A stretch of 64,000 nt of DNA, taken from positions 7,499-71,498 of the forward strand of contig JBDNJM010000082.1 in the NCBI GenBank assembly GCA_041687755.1, given 5' to 3'. The position numbers and the translations under genes are program-made. The notes beneath the pieces are model-generated. The model did not search any database, was not told where the DNA came from, and saw only the letters and a list, made by a program, of their open reading frames with translations. This document shows positions 7,717 through 16,154 of this stretch, one piece after another; within the stretch, counting starts at the first letter, position 1; every line of letters starts with the position of its first letter. The stretch comes from JBDNJM01 sp041687755 (GTDB lineage Bacteria > Planctomycetota > UBA1135 > GCA-002686595).

Positions 7717-8727
7717 CTAGGGCTTCTCGCGCTTATCCCGCTTGTCGCGGTTGGCGCCCGAGTCGGTGACCGGGAGTTCAGACTCCCACTCGATGCCGAG
7801 CTGGCGCGCGGTGCGGGTGTGCTCACGTGCCTCCTTGGGGGCGGGGGCGTGGGCGGCGCGGCCCTGCTCCAGAGCGGCGGAGAGCTCGGAGCCCTCGGCA
7901 TCCACGGGGGCATGGGCGAGCAGCTTGGCCGTCAACCCGTAGGCGTCGGGCTCGAGCAGGCTCAGGCCGGGCTCGAGTTGGAGACCCTCAGGGAGTTCTG
8001 CGTCGAGTGCGAGCACGACGAAGTGCTGGAGGGCGAGGTGCTCGGGAGTCCAGGCGAGGGCGGCGACCTTCGCTTCCAGCGCGGCCAGTTCGCGCTTCGA
8101 CTCGGCTCGCAGTACCACGAGGGGAGCGGAGTCGCAGGCGGCGACGTTGAGGCCGAGGGCGAGGGAGTTCACGACCGGCAGCTTGCCAATCGGCTTCGCG
8201 GAATCGGCGTAGGGCTCGAAGCTCTTGCGCAGGAAGGCGGCGAAGGCGGCGGGGTCGTCGAACTGTTGGCCGGGCGAGCGGCCCGCACGGGTGAGGCGGC
8301 TCTTTCCGTCTGGCTCGAGCAGGCAGAACACCGTGTTGACAGAGGTCTTGTCGCGTCTGCTGAACAGGCCGTCGAGGAACTGGGCTTCCGCAACGTCCTC
8401 GTAGGTCTGCGGACGAACGCAAACGAACTCACGGGATGCGGCGACGACTTCGGGCGCGGTGAGGTAACTCCCCTCCGCCTGACGGTAGCCGGGTCACCAC
8501 ATGCCCGGGGCGCCCGAGCACTGGGGCGCCGCGGACATCAGGAGGAGCGGACGGCCCGTGCGTTCGGCCTCGGCGCGCGCATCGTCGAGCCGCCCGAACC
8601 AGGCGGGCGTGCCGGCGGTCGCGGGCTCCTGTGCCTCGACAGTTTCAAGCTCCTGCGCAGGCGCCTGGAGGGCGAGCAGCGAGCAGGTGAGCAGGGTGGA
8701 CAGGAGCGGGAGCGATGAGAACGGCAT
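7717..8727 (-). CDS. Thioredoxin-like secreted protein with in-frame TGA: candidate selenoprotein
   Basis: Reading from ATG 8727 gives a signal peptide (MPFSSLPLLSTLLTCSLLAL), then a thioredoxin-type start WFGRLDDARAEAERTGRPLL and SAAPQC70SGAPGMW77. Codon 78 is TGA (8496-8494). The same frame stays open and protein-like to 7717: PGYRQAEGSYLTAPEVVAAS, then REFVCVRPQTYEDVAEAQFL, then NTVFCLLEPDGKSRLTRAG. That is the normal continuation of a thioredoxin-like domain, and no start codon follows the TGA until GTG 8331, too late for an independent domain. The TGA falls where the redox centre is expected, and a SECIS-like hairpin follows. I read it as selenocysteine (336 residues in total). The alternative is a nonsense mutation or sequencing error. 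The product should be periplasmic. Upstream start 8802 is less likely because it places about 25 residues before the signal. Confidence 0.6.
8456..8478 (-). promoter_or_regulatory. SECIS-like hairpin downstream of the in-frame TGA
   Basis: In the mRNA sense the stem is GCG GAGG pairing with CCUC (AC bulge) CGC, with a seven-base apical loop GGAGUUA. The loop begins 23 bases after the UGA and has G at its first two positions. Both agree with what is known of bacterial SECIS elements (loop 16-37 bases from the UGA, G in the first two loop bases). The hairpin lies inside the reading frame, as bacterial SECIS elements do. Confidence 0.45.
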
Positions 8728-8854
8728 GGATGTGATGCGTGGCGAGGGTGCGGAAGCGCTGCAGCCTTCAACCGGGCCGGCGGCGCTCGGTTCCGGCCTC
8801 ACGCGACGGAATCCCGGATAGAGGGGCCCGGTCAGGGGGCCCAGCGAGGGCGCC

Positions 8855-10093
8855 TCAGTGGGCGAACAGAGCGAGGTCCGCGAGGTCTGCGAGGGCGCCG
8901 TGGGCCGGGGCGCCGTTGGCCGTGAAGGCCTGGTCGCCTTCGAGTTGGGCGAGATCTATCAGCGCGGGGCAAGCGCCCGCGGCGAACTGGCGCTCGAGCG
9001 AGCCCGGAGCGGGGTGCACGGTCGTCGGGTTCGAGCCGGGGGCTCGGCGCCGGCCCGAGCCAAACAGCAGCCAGGTCACGGCGGTTGCGCGGCCGGCCTG
9101 GGTCAGCGCGTTGTGGAGGCTCGCACCGGCGGTGTCCCAGTGGCGCAGGTCGCTTCCGATAGGCCCCCAGAACAGCGGGGCGTTCGAGCGGGTCAAGTGG
9201 AAGGCATGGCCGAGCACGACGCTGCGCGGGGCGGAGGGGGCTGCGGGGGTGAGGGCCTCGATCAGTCTCCGGGCGAGCCAGCCTTCGCGCCGCTCCTGGA
9301 CCCGGGCGCGGGCGAGCGGGTCGCTACCGGCCCGGGCGAGGGCGGCGTGGTGCTCCAGGGACCGGCAGGCGTCCTCGAGCGCCTCGAGGAGCCGGGGGTC
9401 TGGGTTGGGCCGGTCGCGGGCCTCCTCCAAGACGTCCGCCGCGGAGCGCGCGCGCTGCTCAAGGTTCGCTCCGGCAGGCCGCTGCAGCGTCGCGATGCGG
9501 TCGCGCAGCTCGCCCCCCTGCGTGGCCCCGGAGGCCTGCTGGAAGGCGCTGGCCAGGGCTGCACCGGGAGCCTGCTCAAGGTCGTAGCCGACCACGCTCA
9601 GGTCGCCGCCTGCCAGATGCCCGAGTTCCAGGTGGCGCTGGGCGCAGCGGCGCAGCGAGCGCCAAAACGCGCGTTCGCCGCGGACCCATGCGTGCCCGGC
9701 GGCGCCCGTGGACGGTGCCTCTGCGAGGCTCCAGAGGGCCGGGCGCCGCAGGTCGTCTTCATCGCCGCCGCGCAGGTACCGATCCAGGTGCTGCGCGTCG
9801 TGGCGTCCCATCTCGATCGCGATCCGCCCGTGGCCTCGTAGTAGCAGGGCATCGACAGCCTGCAGGACCAGGCCGTTGCGGCCCTCGGCGAAGTGGTCCG
9901 TCTCCCCGAGGAAGCAGCAGTGCAGGCGCGGCCAACGCGCGTCGAGTCGGGCACCAAACTCCTCCGCCGTGAGCGCTCGCGGCTTCGCCCGCGGGCCCAT
10001 CGCCGCGCAACCAGCCGGTGCACAGGCCAGCAGCGCCAGCCCGGAACGGAGCAGCCGCCGACGCCCGAGTCGATGCGTGGTGTGGCGCTTCAA
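8855..10093 (-). CDS. Exported erythromycin-esterase-like / ChaN-like hydrolase
   Basis: 412 residues. The leader GRRRLLRSGLALLACAPAGC combines consecutive arginines, a hydrophobic stretch and a cysteine, so it looks like a Tat-type lipoprotein signal. The mature part has CCFLGETDHFAEGRNGLVLQ followed by GRIAIEMGRHDAQHL, which matches the GE.(T/S)H and downstream Glu/His pattern of the EreA-like superfamily, and a late RSVVLGHAFHLTRSNAP in the place of the usual (A/G)H(N/A).H motif. The superfamily includes macrolide esterases and many proteins of unknown substrate. The divergence makes a macrolide role unlikely. It stands alone, head to head with the lipoprotein gene at 10113. Confidence 0.6.
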   Translation of the reverse strand: MKRHTTHRLGRRRLLRSGLALLACAPAGCAAMGPRAKPRALTAEEFGARLDARWPRLHCCFLGETDHFAEGRNGLVLQAVDALLLRGHGRIAIEMGRHDAQHLDRYLRGGDEDDLRRPALWSLAEAPSTGAAGHAWVRGERAFWRSLRRCAQRHLELGHLAGGDLSVVGYDLEQAPGAALASAFQQASGATQGGELRDRIATLQRPAGANLEQRARSAADVLEEARDRPNPDPRLLEALEDACRSLEHHAALARAGSDPLARARVQERREGWLARRLIEALTPAAPSAPRSVVLGHAFHLTRSNAPLFWGPIGSDLRHWDTAGASLHNALTQAGRATAVTWLLFGSGRRRAPGSNPTTVHPAPGSLERQFAAGACPALIDLAQLEGDQAFTANGAPAHGALADLADLALFAH

Positions 10094-10112
10094 GAGCTCT
10101 ACACTACGCCGG

Positions 10113-11591
10113 ATGCGCTACCCTTCGACTCCTCCCGACTCGGCCCCTTTTCGAGCGGAGGCCCCTTTTCGAGCGAAGGCCCCTTTTCGAGCGAAGGCCC
10201 CGTTTCGCGGGTTGCGGCTGCCGCGGCCTCCCGTTGCGGGCCCGGGCTGGGCGAGGGCCCCGGGCTGGGCTGGGGGTCTGCGCTGGCTGCTCCTGGCGCT
10301 TGGGCTTGCGGTCGCCGCGGGCTGCGCGTCCGGACCCAATCGCTCGGGCGCGGGGACCTCGCGCGACAACCCGCTGCTGGCGTACCGCGTCGTCTGGGGC
10401 GAGCCGGAGCTCTACCGGCCCCGGGCCCAAACCCTCGGAACCGTCGAGCGCATGGGCACTCGCGTGGTCCTCCGCGGTCGCCTGGAGTCCCGCGATCGTT
10501 GGCGCCGTGCGCCGAAGCTGGAGCCGGACTTCGCGCTGCGGGTCGCAATCGGCTGCGAGCCCGGACGCGACGCCGACTGGAGCGCAGAGCCCGGTCGCGC
10601 GTGGCTGCGGCGCTTCAACAGCGACCTCGGCGTGTACTTCGGCAGCGGCGACCGCCTCGAGGTGGAGAGCCGCCTGGCGGAGGACGGTGGTTTCTCGATC
10701 AGCTTTCCCGCGCGCCTGCTGCGCCGCCCGGTCGGCGAGGTGAGCGAGTTCCCGGTCGTGCTGGGCGTGCCCTCCAATCGCGGCGTCGGGATCAGCGACT
10801 TCCACCTGGAGTCGGAAGCGCGCGTGCGGATCCCGGGACCGGAGTCGCTGTCCCTGACGCTCCAGCGGATCAACGCCGTGCGCTCGCCGGGCTGGGGCCA
10901 ACACGATCCTGTCGCGCTCGTGCGCGCGGTCGAGCACTTGCGCAACCTGGGCCAGGAGGGCGCGCTCTCCGCACTCGACGCCTACCTCGAGCAGCTCGGC
11001 CACGAGAGCTTCTGGCCGGGATGGAGGCGCGACCCCGAGAACATCGACACGGGCAGTCCCGCCTGCGTGTTCGGCATCGTGCAGTTGCTGTTCGAAGCTC
11101 GCCCGGGACGTCCGGCGCCGCCGCGCTACTCCACCGGGCTGCTGTTGCCCGGGACGAGCCCTGAGTACCGCAGCTGGCCGGAGTACCCGTACTTCGTGGT
11201 CCAGGGCCTGCCGTTCCTGATGGGCCAGTGGGCCGAGTCGAGGACCGGGCCCGACAGCGATCCGGGCCGTGCGCTGCAGTGGGCGCGCGACCACGGTTGC
11301 CTGCGCGAAAAGGTGTTGCGGCCGGTGGGCACGCCGCTCGATGCGCTCGACGAGCTGGAGGCGGAGGAGGGGCTTCCGCCGGGGAACCGGCCGCGGCTGC
11401 AGCTGATGGCGGCGTTCGGCGACCTGCTCGGGATGCCGTTCGACGAGGTCTTCGAGGATCAGGGCGATGCGCTCGGCTTCTACCTGCCGGAGAGCGACGA
11501 CCTGGACGGGCCCTGGCGGGAGTTCGAGGGGCGCCTGCAGCGCACGGCGCTGCGCTGGGACCCGAGCGCGCAGACGTTCCGCAGGCGCTAA
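10113..11591 (+). CDS. Lipoprotein of unknown function with repeat-encoded N-terminus
   Basis: 492 residues if ATG 10113 is used. A hydrophobic segment LLLALGLAVAAGC at about residues 58-70 ends in a good lipobox (AAGC). The roughly 55 residues before it are basic and proline-rich and are partly made by a tandem repeat (APFRAE / APFRAK). Such a long extension before a lipoprotein signal is odd; a later TTG in the GLRLPRPP segment could be the real start, which would leave the repeat in the leader. The body (about residues 80-490) has no motif I recognise; it has acidic, tryptophan-rich C-terminal stretches such as WPEYPYFVVQGLPFLMGQWA. Divergent from the EreA-like gene with only 19 bases between starts. 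Confidence 0.65.
   Translation: MRYPSTPPDSAPFRAEAPFRAKAPFRAKAPFRGLRLPRPPVAGPGWARAPGWAGGLRWLLLALGLAVAAGCASGPNRSGAGTSRDNPLLAYRVVWGEPELYRPRAQTLGTVERMGTRVVLRGRLESRDRWRRAPKLEPDFALRVAIGCEPGRDADWSAEPGRAWLRRFNSDLGVYFGSGDRLEVESRLAEDGGFSISFPARLLRRPVGEVSEFPVVLGVPSNRGVGISDFHLESEARVRIPGPESLSLTLQRINAVRSPGWGQHDPVALVRAVEHLRNLGQEGALSALDAYLEQLGHESFWPGWRRDPENIDTGSPACVFGIVQLLFEARPGRPAPPRYSTGLLLPGTSPEYRSWPEYPYFVVQGLPFLMGQWAESRTGPDSDPGRALQWARDHGCLREKVLRPVGTPLDALDELEAEEGLPPGNRPRLQLMAAFGDLLGMPFDEVFEDQGDALGFYLPESDDLDGPWREFEGRLQRTALRWDPSAQTFRRR
10142..10195 (+). repeat. 18-bp tandem repeat, three full copies plus a partial fourth
   Basis: Unit GGCCCCTTTTCGAGCGAA (first copy ends GGA), continuing as a partial, diverged copy to about 10210. 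The length is a multiple of three, and in frame it encodes APFRAE/APFRAK at the N-terminus of the lipoprotein gene. Confidence 0.9.
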
Positions 11592-11625
11592 TCCGGGTCG
11601 CCTGCGCGACCCGGGACAGGGACCG

Positions 11626-12528
11626 TCAGGCGGCGCGCTCGAACAACTCGGCGATCACGCCCTCGGAGCGCATCGGCATCCAGGCCTCCGCCCGCGTGCC
11701 GGAGTCGAGCAGCTGCACGACTGTATTCATCAGGCGCTGGATCGAGGTCGGCCGGTTCCACGCCGCGCGCACCACGCGCGCGAGGGGCGTGCGAGGGGCG
11801 TGCGAGGGGCGTGCGCCCGGCCGTGTCGTGGAGGTCGATGGTGGCGCCGTGCTGGATCGGCATCAGGACGCCATCGATGTCGCCCGACTCGGCGGCGATG
11901 TGCAGTGCGGCTTCGCCCTCGGGCTGGGCGTCCACGTCGAAGCTCAGCTCCAGCATGCGAAGGCGCTGGCGTGGCGCTTGTGGCGCACGGTCTCGATCAG
12001 GAGATTCTCCGCAGGATCGGAGAGGACGTCGATGAGTTCGGGGCGCTCCGAGAGCCGGGTCCGAGCGCTGTCCACCGGAGCCATCGAGCACGGTCCGAAC
12101 AGTTCGTCTTCGGGGCGCGTCGTCGTTTCGCAGCTGGCTTCAGCCAAGAGCCGGCCCTGAAGAGTCGGCCCTAGGCGCACGCACATGCGGTAGGCGGTGC
12201 GTCCGTGTTCGTCGCGAGCTTCTGCGTCGACGCCGGCGTCTAAGAGAGCGCGGAGGATGTCGGGCGGGAGCTCAGGCTCGACCGCGAGATGCAGGGGCGT
12301 GCGCTCATGGGAGTCGACGTGCAGGACGTTAGCCCCAGCCCGGAGCCGGAGGTCGATGCCGTCGAGCGCGCCGGCCGCGATGGCGCGGTGCAGCGCGCGC
12401 GGTGCGTTGGGGTTGGCGGCGCGATCTAGCAGGAGGGAGAAGAAGGCGGGGTCCTGCAGTCCGGCCGCGCAGCGCACGGCCTCGGGATCGGAGACCGAGC
12501 AGCTGGCGTCACTCGGCCCAAGGGTCAT
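11626..12528 (-). pseudogene. Ankyrin-repeat protein, broken by two frameshifts
   Basis: From ATG 12528 the frame gives ankyrin units: PRALHRAIAAGALDGIDLRL, then HERTPLHLAVEPELPPDILR, then GVDAEARDEHGRTAYRMCVR. It runs to a stop inside RHKRHASAFACWS at about 11947. A shift of one base restores MLELSFDVDAQPEGEAALHI and AESGDIDGVLMPIQHGATID, up to an 11-bp triplication at 11780-11812. After that a third frame continues with RPTSIQRLMNTVVQLLD and ends ELFERAA at the TGA 11628-11626. So two shifts are needed to read one protein. The second coincides with an expansion whose length is not a multiple of three; the first looks like a single missing base. The gene is probably dead, unless the first shift is a sequencing error and the repeat varies between cells. 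Confidence 0.75.
11780..11812 (+). repeat. 11-bp tandem repeat, three perfect copies
   Basis: Unit GCGAGGGGCGT repeated three times without mismatch inside the ankyrin pseudogene. Two extra copies add 22 bases, which shifts the reading frame. Confidence 0.92.
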
Positions 12529-12772
12529 CTCGCGCTTTGATGATCGCGACTTCGAGAAGAAACCACTGCGACGCCTGCTGCGGTGGTGGACCCGACGCGG
12601 GTTCCTTGAGGTGCTGGGCTTGGAGGTCGGTTTCCCCCTGCGGGTGGCCGCTTCCCGCATGCGGACGGGAGTTCCAGCCTGGCGGGAGAGGGAGCTGAGT
12701 GCGACCTCGCAGCTCCGACGCGAGCCGCGCGGCGTCTCGGCGCCGGGTCTGTCGCAGGAGTTCGTCGCAGGC

Positions 12773-13540
12773 TCAGCCTGCAGGCGTCGCGGCGCGCTGC
12801 TCGGCGTAGCAGCGCAGGGCGTGTCGGCCCGCCGGGTGGCTGCGATAGCCTTCGACGAGCGCCACGTACTCCGCCGGGAGGGCCTCAAGGGGCGGGCGAT
12901 ACTCGGCCCCTTGGTCGGGGAAGACGAGGGGCGCGGCCAGGGCGGCGAAGGTCAGGTCCAGGGCGCCAAACCGCGCCCCGCCCAGCATCGGGCGGGTTGC
13001 GAGGTGCTCGGCCACCGCGTCGAAAGCTTCGTCGCAGCGTTGGCGGCTGCGCTCCACGGATTCCGGGTTGATCTTCAGGAACTTTCTGATGGTCGCGCGC
13101 ACCACGGGATAGCCGATCCCCGCCATCCAGCGCTGGCGCGCGGGAGCATGGCTCCGCAGAAAGGCCTTCATCGTGCGCGTCTCGGGCAACAGGTGGCCGT
13201 ACGCCAAGCGCCGCGCGTGGGGGCCCAACTCGTCGTCGAGGCGCCGCATCAGAGCCGCCGGCTCCTCGTCCGGGGTGGCGTCCTCGTTGCCGAAGGCCTC
13301 CGGCGCCGCGGCGACGGCGTGCTCCAGGATGGCGCCGGAGTGTCGCAGGACCTGCCCGTCGGCCAGCACGCACACCGGCGTTTGCCCGTTGCCGCCCGCC
13401 GCCTTGGAGGCTCGCATCGAGGCACCGGGCATGTGCGGCTCTTCGACAAACGGAAGGCCCGCGCGCTCCAGGGACCAGCGGCCCTTCTCGCAGAAGTGGC
13501 TGAACGGAATCAGGACCAAGCGTGCAGTGGGGTTGGGCAT
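12773..13540 (-). CDS. Glutathione S-transferase family protein
   Basis: 255 residues. The N-terminal thioredoxin-fold domain starts LVLIPFSHFCEKGRWSLERA, with cysteine in the usual active-site region, then GNGQTPVCVLADGQVLRHSG with the conserved cis-proline and the acidic/serine glutathione contact replaced by a R-H-S pattern. The helical C-terminal domain includes RPMLGGARFGALDLTFAALA, the N-capping box region of the family. Function would be conjugation or a thiol-dependent reduction; no partner genes indicate a substrate. It is followed by the ankyrin pseudogene on the same strand but about 245 bases away. Confidence 0.8.
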   Translation of the reverse strand: MPNPTARLVLIPFSHFCEKGRWSLERAGLPFVEEPHMPGASMRASKAAGGNGQTPVCVLADGQVLRHSGAILEHAVAAAPEAFGNEDATPDEEPAALMRRLDDELGPHARRLAYGHLLPETRTMKAFLRSHAPARQRWMAGIGYPVVRATIRKFLKINPESVERSRQRCDEAFDAVAEHLATRPMLGGARFGALDLTFAALAAPLVFPDQGAEYRPPLEALPAEYVALVEGYRSHPAGRHALRCYAEQRAATPAG

Positions 13541-13964
13541 GGGAGCTGCTGGAAGGGATGGCGTACGCGCCGGAAGCCTGCAGGAGCTTGGGAGTGGGGG
13601 CTTGCCCGAGCAAGCCTGCCCGCCGGCGCGCCCCTAGAAATTTGTTCCTGGTCCGGGGCGGGGTGCACCCAGGAGCTCGCCCCGAAGCGCAGCGGGTTCG
13701 TCTTCGCCCCACCGTGAGCGGGCGGCCGCCGAGTGCGATGGACGTCGAGGCCGGGCCCCGGGGGCGGCCCGGCCGACATCGGGGCGGGGTTGGAGAGCCG
13801 GGATGGAGATCACCGGGCGAGAGCGGAACGCGCCCCACGCTACAGTTCCGGCGGCCGAGCTGACGATCACACGAGCGGGCCCCGCTCCGGGGGCCGACTC
13901 TCCCGCCCGGATGACGCCTTTCCCGTCCGGGGCACCGACCCCCAGCATTCAACGCAACCGAATC
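13541..13964. other. Intergenic stretch with one hairpin
   Basis: No convincing gene. The region separates the divergent GST-like and HAMP genes and should carry both promoters. At 13599-13616 there is a seven-base-pair hairpin GGCTTGC-CCGA-GCAAGCC without a following T-run. I see no other site. Confidence 0.5.
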
Positions 13965-14432
13965 GTGAGCATCTTCGAGCGCAAACAACGCCTGATCAAG
14001 ACCCGCCTGCAGATGAAGATCATCCTGACCTTCGTCGGCCTGGCCATCGTGGCCACGGTCTTCCAGGTCGTGCTGGTCAACAAGTCGATGACCGCCATCG
14101 CCCAGCGCATGCCCCAGGAAGGGGACCTGCTGCTGTCTGAGCTGCCCGGAGTTATCCGCAGCACGGCGATGCTGGGTATCGCGTTCCTCGTGCCGTTCAT
14201 GATCGGCGTGGGACTGGTGCTGACGAACCGTATCGCCGGGCCGATCTACCGCTTCGAGCAGTACCTGACCCAGGTCGCGACCGGGCAGCACGACGGGCCC
14301 GTTACGATCCGCAAGGGCGACGAGCTGCAGGAGCTCGCCGAGCGCATCAACCTCGCCGTTCGCGCGCTAGAGCAGGGTGAGAAGGTCCCCGAGCGTCAAC
14401 GCCTCGGCAAGCAGAAGAAGTCCGCGGCCTGA
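13965..14432 (+). CDS. Orphan two-helix HAMP-domain membrane protein
   Basis: 155 residues from GTG 13965; the frame is open upstream to 13803 but those residues are low-complexity. The layout is a short basic N-terminus (RKQRLIKTRLQMK), a first membrane helix ILTFVGLAIVATVFQVVLV, a short periplasmic loop, a second helix around GIAFLVPFMIGVGLVLTNRI and a HAMP-like segment AGPIYRFEQYLTQVATG ending EELAERINLAVRALEQ-like coil. There is no kinase, cyclase or methyl-accepting output domain. Orphans of this kind occur in planctomycetes and myxobacteria; function unknown. The C-terminus is lysine-rich. Confidence 0.7.
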   Translation: MSIFERKQRLIKTRLQMKIILTFVGLAIVATVFQVVLVNKSMTAIAQRMPQEGDLLLSELPGVIRSTAMLGIAFLVPFMIGVGLVLTNRIAGPIYRFEQYLTQVATGQHDGPVTIRKGDELQELAERINLAVRALEQGEKVPERQRLGKQKKSAA

Positions 14433-14449
14433 ACCCTGGCCAGAGTCAG

Positions 14450-15001
14450 CTAGAACAGCCGCTCGCGGTAGTGGCTGAGCTCCTGGATCGACTCGAGGAT
14501 GTCGCCTAGGGCGCGGTGGGATTCGCGCTTCTTCGGCGCGCTGTCGAAAACCGCAGGGGCCCAACGCCTGCACAGCTCCTTGACGCTGCTGACGTCCACG
14601 ATCCGGTAGTGCAGGAACGCGTCCAGCTCCGGCATGTACTTGGCGAGGAAGCGCCGGTCCTGCCAAACGGAGTTGCCCGCGAGCGGGGCCGTGCCGGCGG
14701 CGCAGTGGACCTTCAGGAACTCGAGGACTTCGAGCTCGGCCGCGCGCTCGGTCACGGTCGAGGTGCGCACGCGCTCGGTCAGGCCCGAGTCGCCGTGGTG
14801 CTCGGTGTTCCACTCGTCCATTTCCGCTAGCAGCTCGTCCGGCTGGTAGACGACCAGCTCGGGTCCGCGCGCGAGCTCGACGAGGTCCCAGTCGGTGACG
14901 ACGAAGGCGAGCTCGATGATGCGCTCGCGTTCCACGTCGAGGCCGGTCATCTCGAGATCGGCCCATACCAAGGTGTCGGAGCGGGGCATCTGTATGTTCA
15001 C
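14450..15001 (-). CDS. orn: Oligoribonuclease
   Basis: 183 residues, the usual family length. It is a DEDDh 3'-5' exonuclease that clears two- to five-base RNA fragments, including pGpG, to mononucleotides in the cytoplasm. Motifs: WADLEMTGLD (first Asp and Glu), EWNTEHHGDSGL, LAGNSVWQDRRFLAKYMPEL (second and third acidic sites) and HRALGDILESI (His and last Asp). GTG 15001 is the first start; ATG 14989 four codons later would give an almost identical protein. It converges with the HAMP gene, with 17 bases between stops. Confidence 0.95.
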   Translation of the reverse strand: MNIQMPRSDTLVWADLEMTGLDVERERIIELAFVVTDWDLVELARGPELVVYQPDELLAEMDEWNTEHHGDSGLTERVRTSTVTERAAELEVLEFLKVHCAAGTAPLAGNSVWQDRRFLAKYMPELDAFLHYRIVDVSSVKELCRRWAPAVFDSAPKKRESHRALGDILESIQELSHYRERLF

Positions 15002-15086
15002 CTGCCCAGTCTGCGCGAGACGCCGCCGCTGCTCCAGTCCCGGCCGTTCTTCCTTCCCAGGCGGGGCTCCCCGACCTGAAATCGGC

Positions 15087-16154
15087 CTACCGGAGGGTGA
15101 GCACGAGCGCGCTCAGGTCGAACGGGCGTTTGCCGCTCTCGAGCAGCAGTTCGACGTGGACCCGGCCGCCGGCGTCCGCGCGGGCGCGCAAGACGCCTTG
15201 CAGGCCGCCGTTGGCGCTGGGGTCCAGGGCCAGCCGGACCGGCGGCTTCTCGCTCTTCGACAGGACGGACAGGCCGAGGCTGCGCGGGCCGAACGGAGCC
15301 TGGGCGCCGTGGTTGCCGCGCAACTCGATGCGCAGCTCGACGTCGCTGTCGGGGCTGAGGCCGCGCAGCGCACGTCGCAGCTCGACGCTCGTGCGAGGCC
15401 CGAGGTGCAGCCCGGAGCCGTCGAGGTGGGTCCACGCGAGGACGGCGCCCTGGTCGGCGCCCTGGACGGCGCCCTGGACGGCGCCCTGGACGGCGCCCTG
15501 GACGGCGCCCTGGACGGCGCCCTGGACGGCGCCCTGGACGGCGCGGTCGACCACGGCGGTGAGTTCTGGCGCCACGGCCCAGCCCGCAAGCCCGGCACGC
15601 AGGTCGTAGGTGCGCTGATCGACGAGTTCGAGCACGAGCGGTCGGGTGAACCTCTGGCCCGCGAGGCCGTGGCCGCTGAGTCCGTTTCCGCTGAGATGGC
15701 CCTGGACCATCAGTCGGCTGCCCAGGGGCAGGGCGCTGGCGGGCGGCAGGTCGAGGTGCAGCGTGCCGTCTTGCGCGACCCAGCCCTCGGCGAGGACGGC
15801 GGCGAGGCCGGGGTCGAGCCGCAGGCCGCCGGATTGCCCGGCGGGAATCTGGCCGGGCTCCAGGAGCTGGCCCAGCAGGGTCACGCGGCCGGCGGCGGAG
15901 CTGATGAACTCGAAGCGGGTGGGCGCCAGGCGTCCCAGACGCGCCAGGTCGGCCGCGGGGGTCTCGAAGCCCCGCACGAACGCCCGCATCTGGAGGGCGC
16001 CCTCGACTTGCGCGATCTCAGAGGCGCCGTATTCAGAGGCGCCGTATTCAGAGGCGCCGCCTGGCGTCTGCACCGCCATCCATCCGGCGGGCGCCGGGGC
16101 GGGTCCGGCCGGGGTCAGGCCCAGTGTGAGGGCGAGCAGAGCGGTGGAGAGCAT
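15087..16154 (-). CDS. Secreted protein of unknown function with two in-frame repeat tracts
   Basis: 355 residues with a signal peptide (MLSTALLALTLGLTPAGPAP). Two repeat tracts are encoded in frame: GASEY repeated near residue 35, and a Gln-Gly-Ala-Val tract of about eight units near residue 205. Between and after them the protein is beta-rich, with segments such as FEFISSAAGRVTLLGQLLEP and a C-terminal DVELRIELRGNHGAQAPFG that look like extracellular beta-sandwich strands. I do not recognise the family. It is preceded by sulfatase-like gene on the same strand, with a 176-base gap. Confidence 0.65.
   Translation of the reverse strand: MLSTALLALTLGLTPAGPAPAPAGWMAVQTPGGASEYGASEYGASEIAQVEGALQMRAFVRGFETPAADLARLGRLAPTRFEFISSAAGRVTLLGQLLEPGQIPAGQSGGLRLDPGLAAVLAEGWVAQDGTLHLDLPPASALPLGSRLMVQGHLSGNGLSGHGLAGQRFTRPLVLELVDQRTYDLRAGLAGWAVAPELTAVVDRAVQGAVQGAVQGAVQGAVQGAVQGAVQGADQGAVLAWTHLDGSGLHLGPRTSVELRRALRGLSPDSDVELRIELRGNHGAQAPFGPRSLGLSVLSKSEKPPVRLALDPSANGGLQGVLRARADAGGRVHVELLLESGKRPFDLSALVLTLR
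15441..15536 (+). repeat. 12-bp tandem repeat, eight copies
   Basis: Unit GACGGCGCCCTG (one copy begins GTC), followed by a partial copy. On the coding (minus) strand it gives repeated Gln-Gly-Ala-Val in the secreted protein. Confidence 0.93.
16021..16059 (+). repeat. 15-bp tandem repeat, two and a half copies
   Basis: Unit GAGGCGCCGTATTCA. On the minus strand it encodes repeated Gly-Ala-Ser-Glu-Tyr near the N-terminus of the same secreted protein. Confidence 0.9.

Noticed and set aside
8855..10093. Macrolide resistance from the EreA-like gene
   Set aside because: Only the superfamily pattern is seen; the active-site region differs and there is no mobile or resistance context.
10104..11294. 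Minus-strand frame opposite the repeat-bearing lipoprotein
   Set aside because: Shadow; the lipobox and natural composition are on the plus strand.
12529..12888. N-terminal extension of the ankyrin frame
   Set aside because: Basic, low-complexity and overlapping the 3' end of the GST-like gene; ankyrin-like sequence begins only after ATG 12528.
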